The notes under the pieces were generated by a model. The model was not told where the DNA came from. It made no database searches and saw only the letters and a program-made list of their open reading frames with translations. A DNA stretch of 64,000 nt from the NCBI RefSeq assembly GCF_958453765.1, contig NZ_CAUDZA010000003.1, forward strand, positions 1 through 64,000. Reading direction: 5' to 3'. The stretch's first letter is position 1; every line of letters begins with the position of its first letter. The position numbers were made by a program, and so were the translations under genes. The stretch comes from Phascolarctobacterium_A succinatutens_B. GTDB lineage: Bacteria; Bacillota; Negativicutes; Acidaminococcales; Acidaminococcaceae. This document shows, in pieces, positions 14,822-27,100 of this stretch.

Positions 14822-15140
14822 TTTCATCACCTCGATTCTTTGGCGGATAGTTCTGCAGCTCGTTAATCTGCTCCATCAAATTGTCAATCACGCCATTATC
14901 GCCCAGAGCCTCGTAACTCCGGTAGCAGGCGTCAATGCTTTCTTTAGCGTAGATTGGTATCCAGCCTTTATCCTGGACATAGTGATTATAAGCCTGGATA
15001 ATTCTATCTCTCAGCAAGGCTTGCAGGCCTGCCTTTAACGCATCATTTTCCTTCTTCTTTTGACGGTACAGAGCAAAGATGTAACTTACAACACCGCCCA
15101 AGATTAAATTCAGAACGTGGGAAATCATCTGTTCTATCAT
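14814..15140 (-). CDS. Phage membrane protein with charged helical tail (possible holin)
   Basis: 108 residues. One N-terminal hydrophobic segment (VLNLILGGVVSYIFALY) precedes a Lys-rich stretch and a conserved-looking domain with LLRDRIIQAYNHYVQDKGW, a pattern I associate with small proteins beside holins in Firmicutes prophages. The AGAGGTG ribosome site lies before ATG. First gene of the holin pair. Confidence 0.62.
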   Translation of the reverse strand: MIEQMISHVLNLILGGVVSYIFALYRQKKKENDALKAGLQALLRDRIIQAYNHYVQDKGWIPIYAKESIDACYRSYEALGDNGVIDNLMEQINELQNYPPKNRGDENA

Positions 15141-15206
15141 ATAGCACCTCTTTATTTTTTATTTTGGATAAGGTTTATACAAGCATTGACATCACCTGCC
15201 TTTAAC

Positions 15207-15434
15207 TTAAATCTGAGCAATCATACATAAGCAAGTACCAATCACAGCACCTACCCATGTAAAGAGCATATCTTTTGTATCAAACAGACCATAATTAAAA
15301 AGGTCATAATATTCTTTGACTACTCCTGCTGTCACGCCTGCGGATAAGCCGTAGGCTGGGTCATACAGACCGACGAGCAGGGATATTAGTAAGCCACAGA
15401 GGAAGTGTAGTTTTTTGTCGTAGGAAATTTTCAT
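15207..15434 (-). CDS. Small membrane protein of the lysis block
   Basis: 75 residues. Two to three hydrophobic segments (FLCGLLISLLVGLY, GLSAGVTAGVV, MLFTWVGAVIGTCLCMIA) and a central acidic YYDLFNYG are seen. The shape is similar to VanZ-like or lysozyme-inhibitor-like small membrane proteins of phages, but no family is certain. GAGGTGACC precedes the ATG. Confidence 0.6.
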   Translation of the reverse strand: MKISYDKKLHFLCGLLISLLVGLYDPAYGLSAGVTAGVVKEYYDLFNYGLFDTKDMLFTWVGAVIGTCLCMIAQI

Positions 15435-15489
15435 GTCTGGTCACCTCGTTTTAAATTTGAATTAGCCCTAAGTCAAAGTAGCACCTATT

Positions 15490-18018
15490 TTATTCCATTA
15501 ATCGTTTTATTGATGCCATTATATCTCTCACAGCAACAGTTTCAGGGAAATTTAATGTACCAAACTCTTCCCCTATATGGTTTGAAAGATAGTCATAAAA
15601 AGCAGCGTAATCATCTGTATTAAGTTTAGAATCAAGTAAACTTCCGCTAATTTTCCATACCAAAAGATTCCCAACATAAACTACGGAATTGGGATTTTGC
15701 AAATGAATAAACATTGTTAATGTAGATGAATCAGAAGTTTTAGCAACAAGATAACAAATATGTCTCCCTACTTTATTAGGTGTCGAATAATATCTGTTGT
15801 AAATTTGCTGATTTGAAGCTAGATATACACTTGTGTTGTTAGCCTCTGTTCCTTCTTTTTCAATGTAAGTTTCAATAGCTAATAAATAATAGCTATCCGT
15901 ATCTACTTTTAAAACATAATCAATATTTGCGTAGCCATCATCAGTTTGCATTTTCAAAGAATTACTGCCCACCACTTTATGTTCTGTATCAATAGTAACG
16001 TTTACTGTTGTTGCATTTTTTATATTTTCTATAAGCGGAGCTGGATGAGAATTTACTATTTTTCTATTTACAATAAAATCCATATTATAATTCTGAGCTT
16101 GAGCATTTCCGTTATATATAACAGAACAAGTAGTTGTGTTATTATTAATATATGGTGCAACGTCACCTTGTAAATAACACACAACATTTCGACATCCATC
16201 AAGAATTTTTACGCAATATTTATTTTTAGTAGATATATTTGTAGAATATGTATAAGAAAATCTAAAAGTACAGTTTTGTGCATCCTTTGCAATAAGAGCA
16301 ACGCCATCAGTTTTTTTAGTCCAACCATTATTTTGTATAAGTCCTTCAAAGATATGACGTTTTCCTCTACACTTTAGTCCAACTACATTAGGACTTTGTA
16401 TATCAAAGTTAGTAAATATGCAGCCATTACCCAATATTAGCATAGCTGCCCCATCCTCAACCCCGTCTATTGTTCCATAAGCTTCGGATTTAAAAGTGCT
16501 ATATGGCTGGTCTATTTTGAAATTATTGTATACATTAGTTACCCCATGCGCATAAAAACAAGCTAAACCACCTTCACTCAAATAAAAGTTAGAAAACCGA
16601 TTATCTGTACTTTTGTCATATAAGCAATATCGTTTGCAATACTCAATACGTATATCATTAAACTGATATACCCAATTATGCTTAGGATTGTTCGCGTCAA
16701 CTACGTTTTCACTGCCTATGAACATTCCTATGCTATTACTCCACATTATGCGAATATGCTCAAAACGGCAACCATGCCCGTTTAATACATCTGCGCTAAT
16801 TTTCAAAAGTGCTTGCTTCTCATATGTATGTATGTTGGCATCTTCATTATTATCATTTGCTCTTCCTAGTAATAATACATTTGTAAGTTCAGCATTAACA
16901 GCATCTTTAAACACGAGCATATCTTGATTACAGTTTTGAATTTGCTTTATTACACATTTACCAATACCTGTGCCTTTAAGTTGCGTTTCTTTTCCATAAG
17001 TCACAGAAGAAACAATAAATGTTCCGTTAGGTATTATACACACTTTACCATTAATTTTCTGAAAGGCATCCGTATCATCCGTCACCCCATCCCCCTTCGC
17101 ACCGAACTGCTTAACATTTACCATGCCATTCTCCACCACCAGCTCCGCTACATTCCCATTCGCCAGCGTATGCAACGAGCCACCATCATCAACGTCAGAT
17201 TCTTGTTTAGCACGTATGATATACGTAGCTCCACCGCCGTCGTTGGGAGCGTAGTAGCCAAGAGTGCAGGCTGTCATGCCTGCAGATAGTAAGCTGTCGG
17301 CTTTCATCTCTGCGACAGATTTATAGACGATAGGCAAATTCATAGCAAATACCTTGTTGGCAAAGATGTAACCCCAGCGCTTTATTGCTGTACCGATGCT
17401 GCCAGCTAAATCCGTGATAGGCGTTAAGCCTCCGCTGTTGTAGATAGTCTTGATTTCTGCGGCTGCTTGCTTTGCTTCTTGCGCATTAGTCGCCGTTTCC
17501 TCTGCTAATCCCTTCGCTTCATCAATTACCTTGCCCGGGTCTTCCGTTAAAACAATGCTCTTGCCATCATCCGCAATTCTAAACGATTTGCCGGCCTCGA
17601 ACGGCACTTCATTGACAAAAGCATCACCATCTATATCCACACTCATGATAATACTGCGGTTAAGCTTTTCAGCTATCTGCTGCATAGCCATTACGTTTTC
17701 ATCAAACGCTGTCTCAACATCTTCCGGAAAGTACGGCCCGTTGTTTACAAGGTTCATCATCTGCTGCAGCGGCAGCTCGCGCATGATAACCAGTTTCTTG
17801 CCTTCCGGCAGCGCTGTTCCGCTGCTAGGATATGTTATCTGCCTTGCATCCATGTCCAGCTGATAATCGCTTGTGGCCAGTGCCGTTCCATCGTCCTGCA
17901 TCAGATATACCTTAATATATTCCGGATGCTCTGCAGGACACTCAAAGGTAAACGGAAATGTCCTTGTTGAGCCGTTACCAACATAGATGTTTTTAGTAAC
18001 GTCTTTCTGTACTGTCAT
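15490..18018 (-). CDS. Tail spike/fibre with T7-type head-binding domain and beta-helix
   Basis: 842 residues. Residues 1-125 resemble the N-terminal virion-binding domain of T7-like tail fibres (KNIYVGNGSTRTFPFTFECP, YPSSGTALPEGKKLVIMREL). A short helical linker follows, then a pectate-lyase-like start, VKQFGAKGDGVTDDTDAF (about residue 300), leading a right-handed beta-helix region to about 640. A C-terminal beta domain of about 200 residues comes after it. It probably binds and cuts a surface polysaccharide. ATG 18018 is preceded by GGAAAGGAGCAGAAG, almost the same leader as at 30112. It is driven by late module 3. Confidence 0.82.
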   Translation of the reverse strand: MTVQKDVTKNIYVGNGSTRTFPFTFECPAEHPEYIKVYLMQDDGTALATSDYQLDMDARQITYPSSGTALPEGKKLVIMRELPLQQMMNLVNNGPYFPEDVETAFDENVMAMQQIAEKLNRSIIMSVDIDGDAFVNEVPFEAGKSFRIADDGKSIVLTEDPGKVIDEAKGLAEETATNAQEAKQAAAEIKTIYNSGGLTPITDLAGSIGTAIKRWGYIFANKVFAMNLPIVYKSVAEMKADSLLSAGMTACTLGYYAPNDGGGATYIIRAKQESDVDDGGSLHTLANGNVAELVVENGMVNVKQFGAKGDGVTDDTDAFQKINGKVCIIPNGTFIVSSVTYGKETQLKGTGIGKCVIKQIQNCNQDMLVFKDAVNAELTNVLLLGRANDNNEDANIHTYEKQALLKISADVLNGHGCRFEHIRIMWSNSIGMFIGSENVVDANNPKHNWVYQFNDIRIEYCKRYCLYDKSTDNRFSNFYLSEGGLACFYAHGVTNVYNNFKIDQPYSTFKSEAYGTIDGVEDGAAMLILGNGCIFTNFDIQSPNVVGLKCRGKRHIFEGLIQNNGWTKKTDGVALIAKDAQNCTFRFSYTYSTNISTKNKYCVKILDGCRNVVCYLQGDVAPYINNNTTTCSVIYNGNAQAQNYNMDFIVNRKIVNSHPAPLIENIKNATTVNVTIDTEHKVVGSNSLKMQTDDGYANIDYVLKVDTDSYYLLAIETYIEKEGTEANNTSVYLASNQQIYNRYYSTPNKVGRHICYLVAKTSDSSTLTMFIHLQNPNSVVYVGNLLVWKISGSLLDSKLNTDDYAAFYDYLSNHIGEEFGTLNFPETVAVRDIMASIKRLME

Positions 18019-18040
18019 CTTCTGCTCCTTTCCATAAAGC

Positions 18041-18070
18041 AAAAGCCCCGGCATCAGCCAGGGCTTTTTA
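18041..18070 (-). terminator. Terminator-like hairpin between late promoter 3 and the spike gene
   Basis: AAAAAGCCCTGGC tgat GCCGGGGCTTTT on the minus strand lies between the predicted start site and the ribosome site. It would stop transcripts unless they are antiterminated. Confidence 0.7.
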
Positions 18071-18090
18071 CATACTTATTGACAATAATA

Positions 18091-18129
18091 TTTTACCACG
18101 GCTTTCAGGCCGTTTTGTAAAGTACAAAA
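18091..18129 (-). promoter_or_regulatory. Late promoter module 3
   Basis: On the minus strand the palindrome TTTGTACTTTACAAA (18129-18115) is followed after exactly 18 bp by TAAAAT (18096-18091). The same elements with the same spacing occur at 30232-30270 and 41583-41621. It drives the spike gene and the lysis genes. Confidence 0.78.
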
Positions 18130-18132
18130 TGA

Positions 18133-21100
18133 CTATTTTTGATTTTTCTTCAGCTTTTTATCAAAGATCAAGGCGCGCAGATAATCCGCAACGCTTTCAT
18201 CGAAGCCGCTTTCCAGATACTGCAGCGTTGTTGTAAAGCTATCTATCAACGTGCTGGGAGCGCCGGTAACCTGACTTGTCAGTTTGCCCATCTCCCGGAG
18301 CGTATCGCTGATAGTTTTCTTGTCACTGACAGCGCTTTGGATAACTCTGTTTGTCTGCTCAATGGTATTTTGGATAGGAATTTTTGGAGCAAATTGATGC
18401 TCATCAAATACCTTGGCCATAAAGTAAGGTACAGCATCACGCAGCACCGGTATACCACCGGCAATGCCTGTAAGAGATTCCTGCCCCATGCTCTTGATAA
18501 GCTTTTCAATCTTCCAGTCATCATCGTCACCGTTTGCACCGGCACGCAGCAGCGCTGAGATAACCGCCGGCAACAGTACCCACATCAGCAGCGCATTGCC
18601 AGCATGAGCTACAGCTTTCATCAGAGCCATGCTTTTATTCTTTGCGCTTGCCGCTACAGCCTTCTTGTAACCTACCTTCGCTTCCCATAATTTATAATTG
18701 AGAGCATTATAGACTGTAGAGTTATAGCTGTAGTACATAGTGAGCTGCTTCATCAGCTCGCTGCCCTTGCGTTGGATAGCAGCTTTATCTACCGTACGGC
18801 CGGAGCCGAAGCACCAGCGCACTGCAGAATCGCCGGCATTTACGCCTGCTTCCCTCGCCTGCTGCGGCGAACGTCCGGCATCCACCTCTGCATTGTAGGT
18901 CTTTTCATATTCGTGCTGCCAAAGCGGCAATGCCAGCATCAGGTCTGTCCAGGTTATCATCTTAAACGCGTTGTTTTTGATAGCCTTGCCAATGCCCGGA
19001 ATACCATCTAGGATATTAGGTCCTTTCAGCGCATCATGGATGCTGGCATCCATGGTTTCCGCACGTTCCGCCATAAATACAGAACGTTGGAAAACGAAAT
19101 CCGTATACTGACGCGGGGCACTGTAAAACTTTTTGAGCGAGTGCAGCAGCTCAGCAGCGCCCATATAATGAGCTACGCTCGGAGCGTTAGCGATATTCAG
19201 CAGTGCCGTTGTTACCCTGAAGCCCATTGTTCCCATTGTCTGAGCATTACGCAGCTTGGCCATGCCCTTTTCGTAGGCCGTCCTCGGTATCGGTTCTTCC
19301 GCCCAACAATCGCTGGTCCACTTTTTCAGATTCTTATAAGCGTTCTGGCCAAGGTAATTATAGACAATGTTTTTGAAATTCTCATTGAGCACGATACGGC
19401 GTACGTCGCGTACCGGTTCGCGGAATGCCACCAGATGAATAACGTCAGTAATGCTACCGCTGATAACTTCAAACCTAAGATCCAGCCTGCGCTCAACCTT
19501 ATGCTGAGTACGTTCTTTCAGGAATCCCTTGCCTAAAGACATTGCAATATTGCTCATTGCCGATTGCTGTGCAGCGTCAGCCTGCTCCTGCGTACGCAAA
19601 TCCCGCAGATCGTATTTAATAGGGAAGTAGCCACCATCTAAGGTATAGATTTTTCGGTCCTGCCCAACAACAACAAAGCCTTTGGCTTCCTGCTTCTGCA
19701 GTACGGCACCGGTCATGCGTGCTTCAATCTCTCTTATCTGGTCCCAATGTATATCGTAAAGCTTCCAGATACTGTTGACAAGGTTCCAGTCGCGCTCATC
19801 CAGATACTGCAGCACATTTTTAACCTGCGCTACATTGACGTGATAGCCGTCCAGAACACGCTGCTGGTTCGTTTCATTGCCCCAGTTAAGCGCAATCATA
19901 ATCGCCTGTTCCTTGGTAATCTTCGACGAACCAAAATCATAGAGGCGTTTGTTACGCATATCTGCCAGTTCCTTGGAAGAATAAGCATCAAACAGCCCTT
20001 TTAATTTGTTCTGCATATTTACGGCCATCTTCAGCTCTTTGTCTGCAGCTTCCTTCAGCGGGTCGTAGATATACCTCAGCGCCACATCACCCAGCTTTTT
20101 CAGCTCCACCTCCGGCTTAATCAGTACCCTGTCAGCCTGGTCGATAAAGTTTGCAGCATCATCCTGCCATCTGTTTTTATTGGCACCAGTCGGGTCGGCG
20201 TTAGCGCGTTCTATCATGCGCTGGCGTGTCTGCCCTTCAATCTCAGCAACTGCTTCATCAACAGTCAAGGTTCTGCCATCCTTGGTTTTAATCGTGGCCA
20301 GCTTCATATTATCCATGCCTCGTTTATAGATGATATGCATAACCTGTGCCACCAAATCAACCTGCATATTGCTCAAATCCTTATGCCCAGCTTTGCGTTT
20401 ATTGCTGTTCATTGCCGCCTGCAGGAACCATTCAGGCAGATTGGTCTGGCCATCCGGTCCGAAGAACGGAGACTCCAGCATAAGGCCGCCTTCTTCCCTT
20501 GTAGCATCTGCTTTCATCAGCACTTCCATGATGCCCTCATAATGCGGCGGTACCGGCGCGTCTGCGTCAGAAAAGCCAAACACATACATAAGATGATTAT
20601 ACGCATAACGTTCATCTGCAGATATGTTCTTCGCCTTGCTGATAGTCTGCTGCTTACGCTTCAGGCCATCTTCAATCTTCTTGATCTGCTTGGCGTTGCG
20701 GACAGCTCTGTCAGCAAACATGTCATAGATCAGCTGAGCCTGTTTGTATTTGACGGCCTTATCCCAGTTGCCTTTTACAAGAGACTGCTCAGAATTGTAC
20801 TGTGCCTGCGCCGACTTTCTGCGCCACATCTGGTAGTTGTTGGCGTCCTCAATAGGCATAACCTCCAGCTTCATCTCAACGAATTGCACATAGTCCTTGT
20901 AATGACTGAGTGCTGCATCACGCAGGCCACGCACATTAGCAAGCAGTTCACGTTTATCCTTCTTCAGTCCCTTTGTTTCTGCAGTAAGCTCTTCTATCTG
21001 CTTGCTCTGCCTGGTCATCTTGTCTACCGTCTTAATGACGCCTTTTTCTGCAGCATCATTCTTGCCGTCGGCCTCTATTTGGGTAGTCAGGTTACGCTGC

Positions 21101-24100
21101 TTTTTGGCAATGCGCTCAAACGCTTCCAGCTCCATCGCCGTGGCCAGCTTACGGTATTTGCTCTCCTGCACGACTTCTTCCGCGCGTTCGCGGAAATACT
21201 GAGCATCTATGCCACTGTTATCTATCCCCTCCTTAAACTCTTTCATATGAGCTTCTACCGCAGCATCCAAGCTGCCGCCATACTCTTTAAGCTGCTTAAC
21301 GTAATCTTCCACGTTCATGCCCAATGTTTCGCAGATAACAGACGTGCTCATATCAGGGTTATTCTTGATATGCTCCCGAATAATAAATACCGGTTCTGCG
21401 GCCAGCTTCTCATGGTATTCCGCTTCTTCACGCTCAAACAGTTCCTTTTCCTGCTGCCGGTAATCTTCCTTGACATCCTTCAGTGCTATTTTGAGCACCT
21501 TTTCCTCAGCGTCAGCCTTGGCGCGCTCTACCATACGGCGATATACGTCCTTCGTGCTTCCTTCCAGATAATCCATGCCGCCGCTTTCGGCAAAATCATC
21601 TACGCCTTTTTTCCTCATAGCAATGTCGATTTCATCTTCACTGGCAATCATGCGGTCCATAACAGCTTTAACCTCTTTGGACGGAGCACCGCCAATCTGG
21701 CTGAATGCACGATAGATTTTAGTCAGCCACTGCTTGAAGCGCCGGAAGATACTGCGCGTTGCTTCTGTAGGTGCGTCACCGCTCTTCAGATAATTTTCAA
21801 AGCCACGGGCAAAGCGTTCCTGCATCCAGAGCCGCTGCATCTGTTCCAAGGTCATTTTCTTGCCTTCGATTTCAACGGAGCCTTTGGCAACTGCAGTTTT
21901 CATCTGCTCGTTGAGCTTTTTAAATTCACTCTCCATAGCAGTGCCTTTGTACTCTTTGACAAATTGCGTATCGTTCCATGCAGCCCACCGGTTAATCGTG
22001 GCCACGTCATCCAGCAGCTGCTTCGGAGCATTCGGTAATTCTGCCAGCGCCAGCATATCGTGCAGATAGATATGAGCCATCTCATGCATAAATGTCGACT
22101 GGTCTGCAGCCTTAAACAGAGAAATAACCTTCTCGCCGGTAGTTTTAAAGGCAGTCTGGCCTTTGAGCTGCCATAAGCCGCGCTGATCAGAGTCCATGCT
22201 GTAGCTTCTGCCGCCAAATACAATGATAGGATTATCGATAGCGTTCAACACTTCGTTATCAATTCTTTTCTGGCTTGCGCCCATGGTATAGAGCCGTGCT
22301 TTCATTGATGCTACTCTGGCTTCCTGCTCTCCATGCAAACGGAAGTATTTTTCATAATCGCTAGAGCTTTCGTCTTCAGCTTGCCATTGCAAATCTGTCT
22401 GCAGCTCCTTGATTTTCTGCAGGCGCTTTACTTTTTCTTCGGATATCTGTTCTTCCAGCTCTTTAACCTTATTTTTGATATCAGAAAAAGCAGCATCGGA
22501 AATTTCACCGGTGTCATGTTCAAAGTCAGCTATGTCATATTCGAGCATAGCCGTAACATATTCTTTACCTTTAGGATATAGGCGCTCTATTTCTTCATCG
22601 TACTTCTGCATCTGGCGCTTCATCTGTTCATTGACTCTGCCCGGGCTGCCGCCGCCAGCAAAGCCTTCTGCATTCTGGATGATATGCTGGATTTCATGGA
22701 TGAGAGTTTCAGCTAAATTCTTGTGAGCTGCTTCTACATCTCTGTCAGCCTTTTTGATTCCATTAAAACTAATATCCGCCCTGCCAACAAACTCTGCTGC
22801 TCCTCTTATCTTGCTCAATTCTTTTTGTCTATCCAGTATGCCTTTATTAAACTGCCCATTATTATTTTTGCTTTTAAGTTTTTCTATAACAGATTCTTTT
22901 TCTTGTATCAGCTCCTTCAAACTATTCACTGCGGCCTTTTTGTTAAACGTGTTATTTTTAATACCATGATTAAGTGCATACTCTATGAACTCGTCACCAT
23001 GAGAAAAGAACTTGCCAGCCTTAGCCCCATCCTTGCTTACTACGCGTTTATACTTTATGCCGTTTATGATTATCTCCTGCTTGATGCCGTCTCCTAGCAG
23101 ATTGCTGTTTATTCCAATGTAGCCTTCTCCAGCAGCTACTCCCAAGGTCTGCTCTTCCATCGATTCTGACTGAACCATGACATCAGCTAGCCACGGATAA
23201 GCTTCATACAGTTTAGGATTAGTATATATCTCTCCTAACGGTATAGCATATCCTTCTTCCGGAAATTTAGCAGCATCTATCTTATCCAAATTATCCGGTA
23301 TCTCAAAACGCCATTTACCATCAGCGCCACGATGCCAGCCGGTCTTTTTGTAGATGGTTTCCATATCCGCATCTTTGGCAAGCATTTCTTTTGCTTCCTT
23401 CAGCTTCTCCATGTTGGCCGTCATAGCACGCTCGCCAGCAGATTGGTTATAGCGCTCTATAATATCAATGCTCTTATCATCGAAGACGACAAAGCAGCGG
23501 CCATCCTTCATACCTTCGTAAGCTATGCCTTTAATTCCGTGCTCATTAAGCAGCTCAGACGCGCCACGCCAATTATAATCCTCTTCCCCTACAGCCTTCG
23601 CCAGAGCATCGTAAATCTTGTTGCCTGTAAACATGCCCCCTAGCGTACCGGAAATATCAGCTTTCGCCTGGTTGATAACCTTCTCTTTTGCAGCAGCATC
23701 TTCTGCTTTGGCACGCTCTAATTCTTCTTCTAAAGCAGCAGCCTGGCTTCTGAGCTTCTCTTGTTCTTGATTACGATACTCACCATCTGACTTTAGCTTT
23801 TCAATTTCTTCTTTGCTATATCCGTATCTTTCCAAGCTTCTTGCAAGCGTTCTATAGCCAAATGTATTAGAATTGCTCTCTAAAAGCTTACCAATGCCAT
23901 CTGCTAATTTATTGAAGCCATCAATCTTAAACTGAACCTTGCCAGCATTATCAAAAGCTCTTAATTTGAAATTCAGCAAATCTTCCCAGAACTTCATTGA
24001 CTGCTCTTCATTCAAAGATTCTATAGTATTTTTCAAAAGCGCTTGTACATTTTTGTTCTGATTAATGAAAGTCTTCTGCTCATCTAGCAATACATTGTTT

Positions 24101-27100
24101 TCCGGAACTTCCACTTTCAGCAAGCGTGAAGTATTTTCGTACTTCACGTCAGCTTTTTCAATAATGTTTATCGCTTCTTCTAGTTTGGCAATATAGCTTT
24201 CTGTATTAGCCGTTCTTTTGGTTCCGGCAATTCTTTCCTTTAAGCTTTTTATTGCACTTTCCTTATTCTTGCTTCCGCTCATTGCATCAAACGTATCCAA
24301 AACAAATTCTAACGGCTCATTGTCAATAAGCTTCTGTCCTGCTGCTGTTTCCCAATCTCCCTCCTCATCAATTTTGTACGTAACCCCATCTACAATTACT
24401 GCGCCAGCGTCAGCCCCCAGCACTTCCTTGTATGCCTCTGATATTTTTCTATCCTTAGCAAAGTACAGGCCCCAGCCATGTACCTGGTCACCAACGCCAT
24501 CGCCGATTTTGCCAATATCAAACCTTTCAAAATTGTAAGGCGTGCCATGCCATGCTTTCTGGTCTAATTTCATAGAGCCTATAGCCATCTGGTCTTCTAT
24601 TATTAGCTTGCCTGTTTCTTTATCAACATAAGGTTTATGATTAAGGTCTTTGACTTTTGCTAAAATCTCTGCTAAACTATATTCAGAGGGAATTGTTTCT
24701 TTTGAAGCATCCCCTATCCCGCCATCTTTCAGGGAAGCTTGTCTCTGGGATGGCGGGATTTTTGTTGTGTAAACTTCGTATAAAGTTACTTCGTTTAATT
24801 TTTTTAGTACATTAGCAGATGTCCCAATAGCAGTAATGACCAACGTTTGAGCCTGTCCATTTAACTTTACTGGTATAACAAATCTATATGACAATGAACC
24901 TTTGATATCCTCACGTAACTTATTGTCTACTTCATTAGAATGCTTTGATGGATTTATCTCAACTAAAACTGCATTTTGCAAAATCTCTCTAGGATTACTG
25001 ATGGTTAAATTTCTTCCCTGCCTTTCCGTTTTGTTTTTTCGCCCTCTTTGCGATTTTGCCAAAACAATATGACGCTGATCATATTCACTCATCTTGCTAA
25101 AATCAAATACACTTGACAAATCTTTTGTAGTGACCGGCTCATTTTCAGTTAATACATGTTTAATGTAATCTATGGCTTTTTGATTAGCCTCCGGAGTTTC
25201 TTTGTCGGTGCCTATATTGTCTTGCAAAACATCTAAATCTAAAAGTTTATATTTGGTATTTTCATTTATACCTACATTTACTGCCTGATTAAACTTCTGC
25301 TCAGCAGCTTCACTCTCACTTCTGATAAGCCCAATACTACGCGCATAATCAAGCGCAGTATATTTAGTATGGCCAACCTGTCTATGCAGCTCAGCCATGC
25401 GGTCTGCCATTCGTGCGGCAAGGATAGCACTCATCTGTGCTGCCTGCCGCACTTCTTTGCTTTCAGCGCCTTCCAGCTTGCCACGCAGCTTACGGTATAC
25501 CTCAAAGCCTTCTTCGCTCAGGCCTTCAGTAATAGAGAGTTCGCCCGGATCTATTTTTTCCAGAGCAGGAGTCAATGCATCCAATCTGCGGATAGCTTCT
25601 TCCGTTGCTTCCATAGCTGCCTTGTTATTCTCATACCATTGGTTATCTTCCGGAGTGCGGTTTTCCCAGCCAAAAAGTCCATACTCGTTGTGACCGGTCC
25701 AGATTTCACGCGCCAGCTCACGCAGCTCCATCTTAGAGGGCTTATGCTTATTCTCTTTATAGTAGCGCTGATACCATGGGTCGTTATTGCTTACCTTGAT
25801 GCCACGGCCACGCATCTGATTATCATATTCCGGGATTTCTATTACAGCTACGCCGTTGCCCATACCCTTTTCCAGCTCTTCGATAATCTGATTAAGCGGC
25901 TCGTCAATCTTGGCCTGCAGTGATTTTCTGACTTCCTTTACGCCTTCCTTAGGATTATCCGGGAAGCGGCGCAATACTGCCTCCGCTATCTCACGGGTTT
26001 CCGGAGTATGGAAGTTATTATCAAGGTAGGTATTCAAAGCATCTTCACGCTGGCGGTTCTCATATGCCAATATGCGGTCCATCTCGCGGCGCATCCTGCC
26101 GGCATATTCTCTGTTGCGTGCCAGGCATTCGCTGATATCGCTGAATGTGATGTAGTCTTCCAGATGAGCACCGATTTCAGTCGGCAGCAGCTTAGATACA
26201 TAATCAGCTGTACTGATTTTCAAGTCTGCCTTAGTATCGATAATGTCTTTAAGATACTGTTCGCCTATGCCTGCTGCCTTTGCTGCAGATTTCAAAAGCT
26301 CATAGCCGCCCTGCTGATTAAGGACGTACTCTGTATCTATGTTAATAGTTTCCAGCTCTGTACCTTTAAGCTGATTATTCAGTACCTCGTTATATACTTC
26401 CGGAGCTTTTTTAAACAAAGCGTTATTTTTGATATCCTCGGCAAGACTTCTCAGCATAGATATACCGTTAGCATCACGCAGGTTAGCCTTCTGCTCTTCA
26501 CTTTTCTGCTGCAGCGCCGCGGATGCACGACGCATAAAAGATACCGTGCTTGCTCCATGCGCACCAGCGCCAAAGCCGATAGACGCAGGCAGCGCCTGCC
26601 AGCTTGCCTCCAGCCCGCCAACAATAACGTCCTTTGCCGTATATGTAGGGATATCACCGCCCGGATTGTTTGCTGCAGCAATATCAGAAATAATTCTGTT
26701 GCTCATCTCCTGCACGCCTTCTTCCGCACTCTCAGAGATGGCCACTGTTCCGATGTTCTTGGCGCTGTCACGCAGATATGCGGCAAGCAGGCTCTGCAGT
26801 TCCGTGCTGTCTTTGGCACTGCTGATAATTTCTTTAATGCTCTGCGCACCTGCACCGCCTTTGATGACGTTCAGGATTTTGTCTGCGTTGCTGAATTCAA
26901 TGCCTGTTTCCAGCGCTGCTGCTACAGCAGCATAGCTGCGCGCCTGGTTATCTGTCAGCAGCTGCCTGCCCTGCTTATCCTTATAGCCTCTATAATCAAG
27001 GTAGTTGTTGCCGGCGATTTCGTCATACATATCCTGCGCCATACCGATACGGCTGCCGACACTATAACCAATCTTGGCACCTGCGGCCGCGCCTGCAGCA

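Noticed and set aside
15490..18018. Diversity-generating retroelement as in BPP-1
   Set aside because: The virion genes resemble BPP-1, but no reverse transcriptase or template/variable repeat pair is seen near the spike.
20335..22038. Long open frames opposite the giant gene (567 and 481 residues)
   Set aside because: They lie antisense to the 3290-residue gene, have no ribosome sites, and have composition of a mirrored coding frame.
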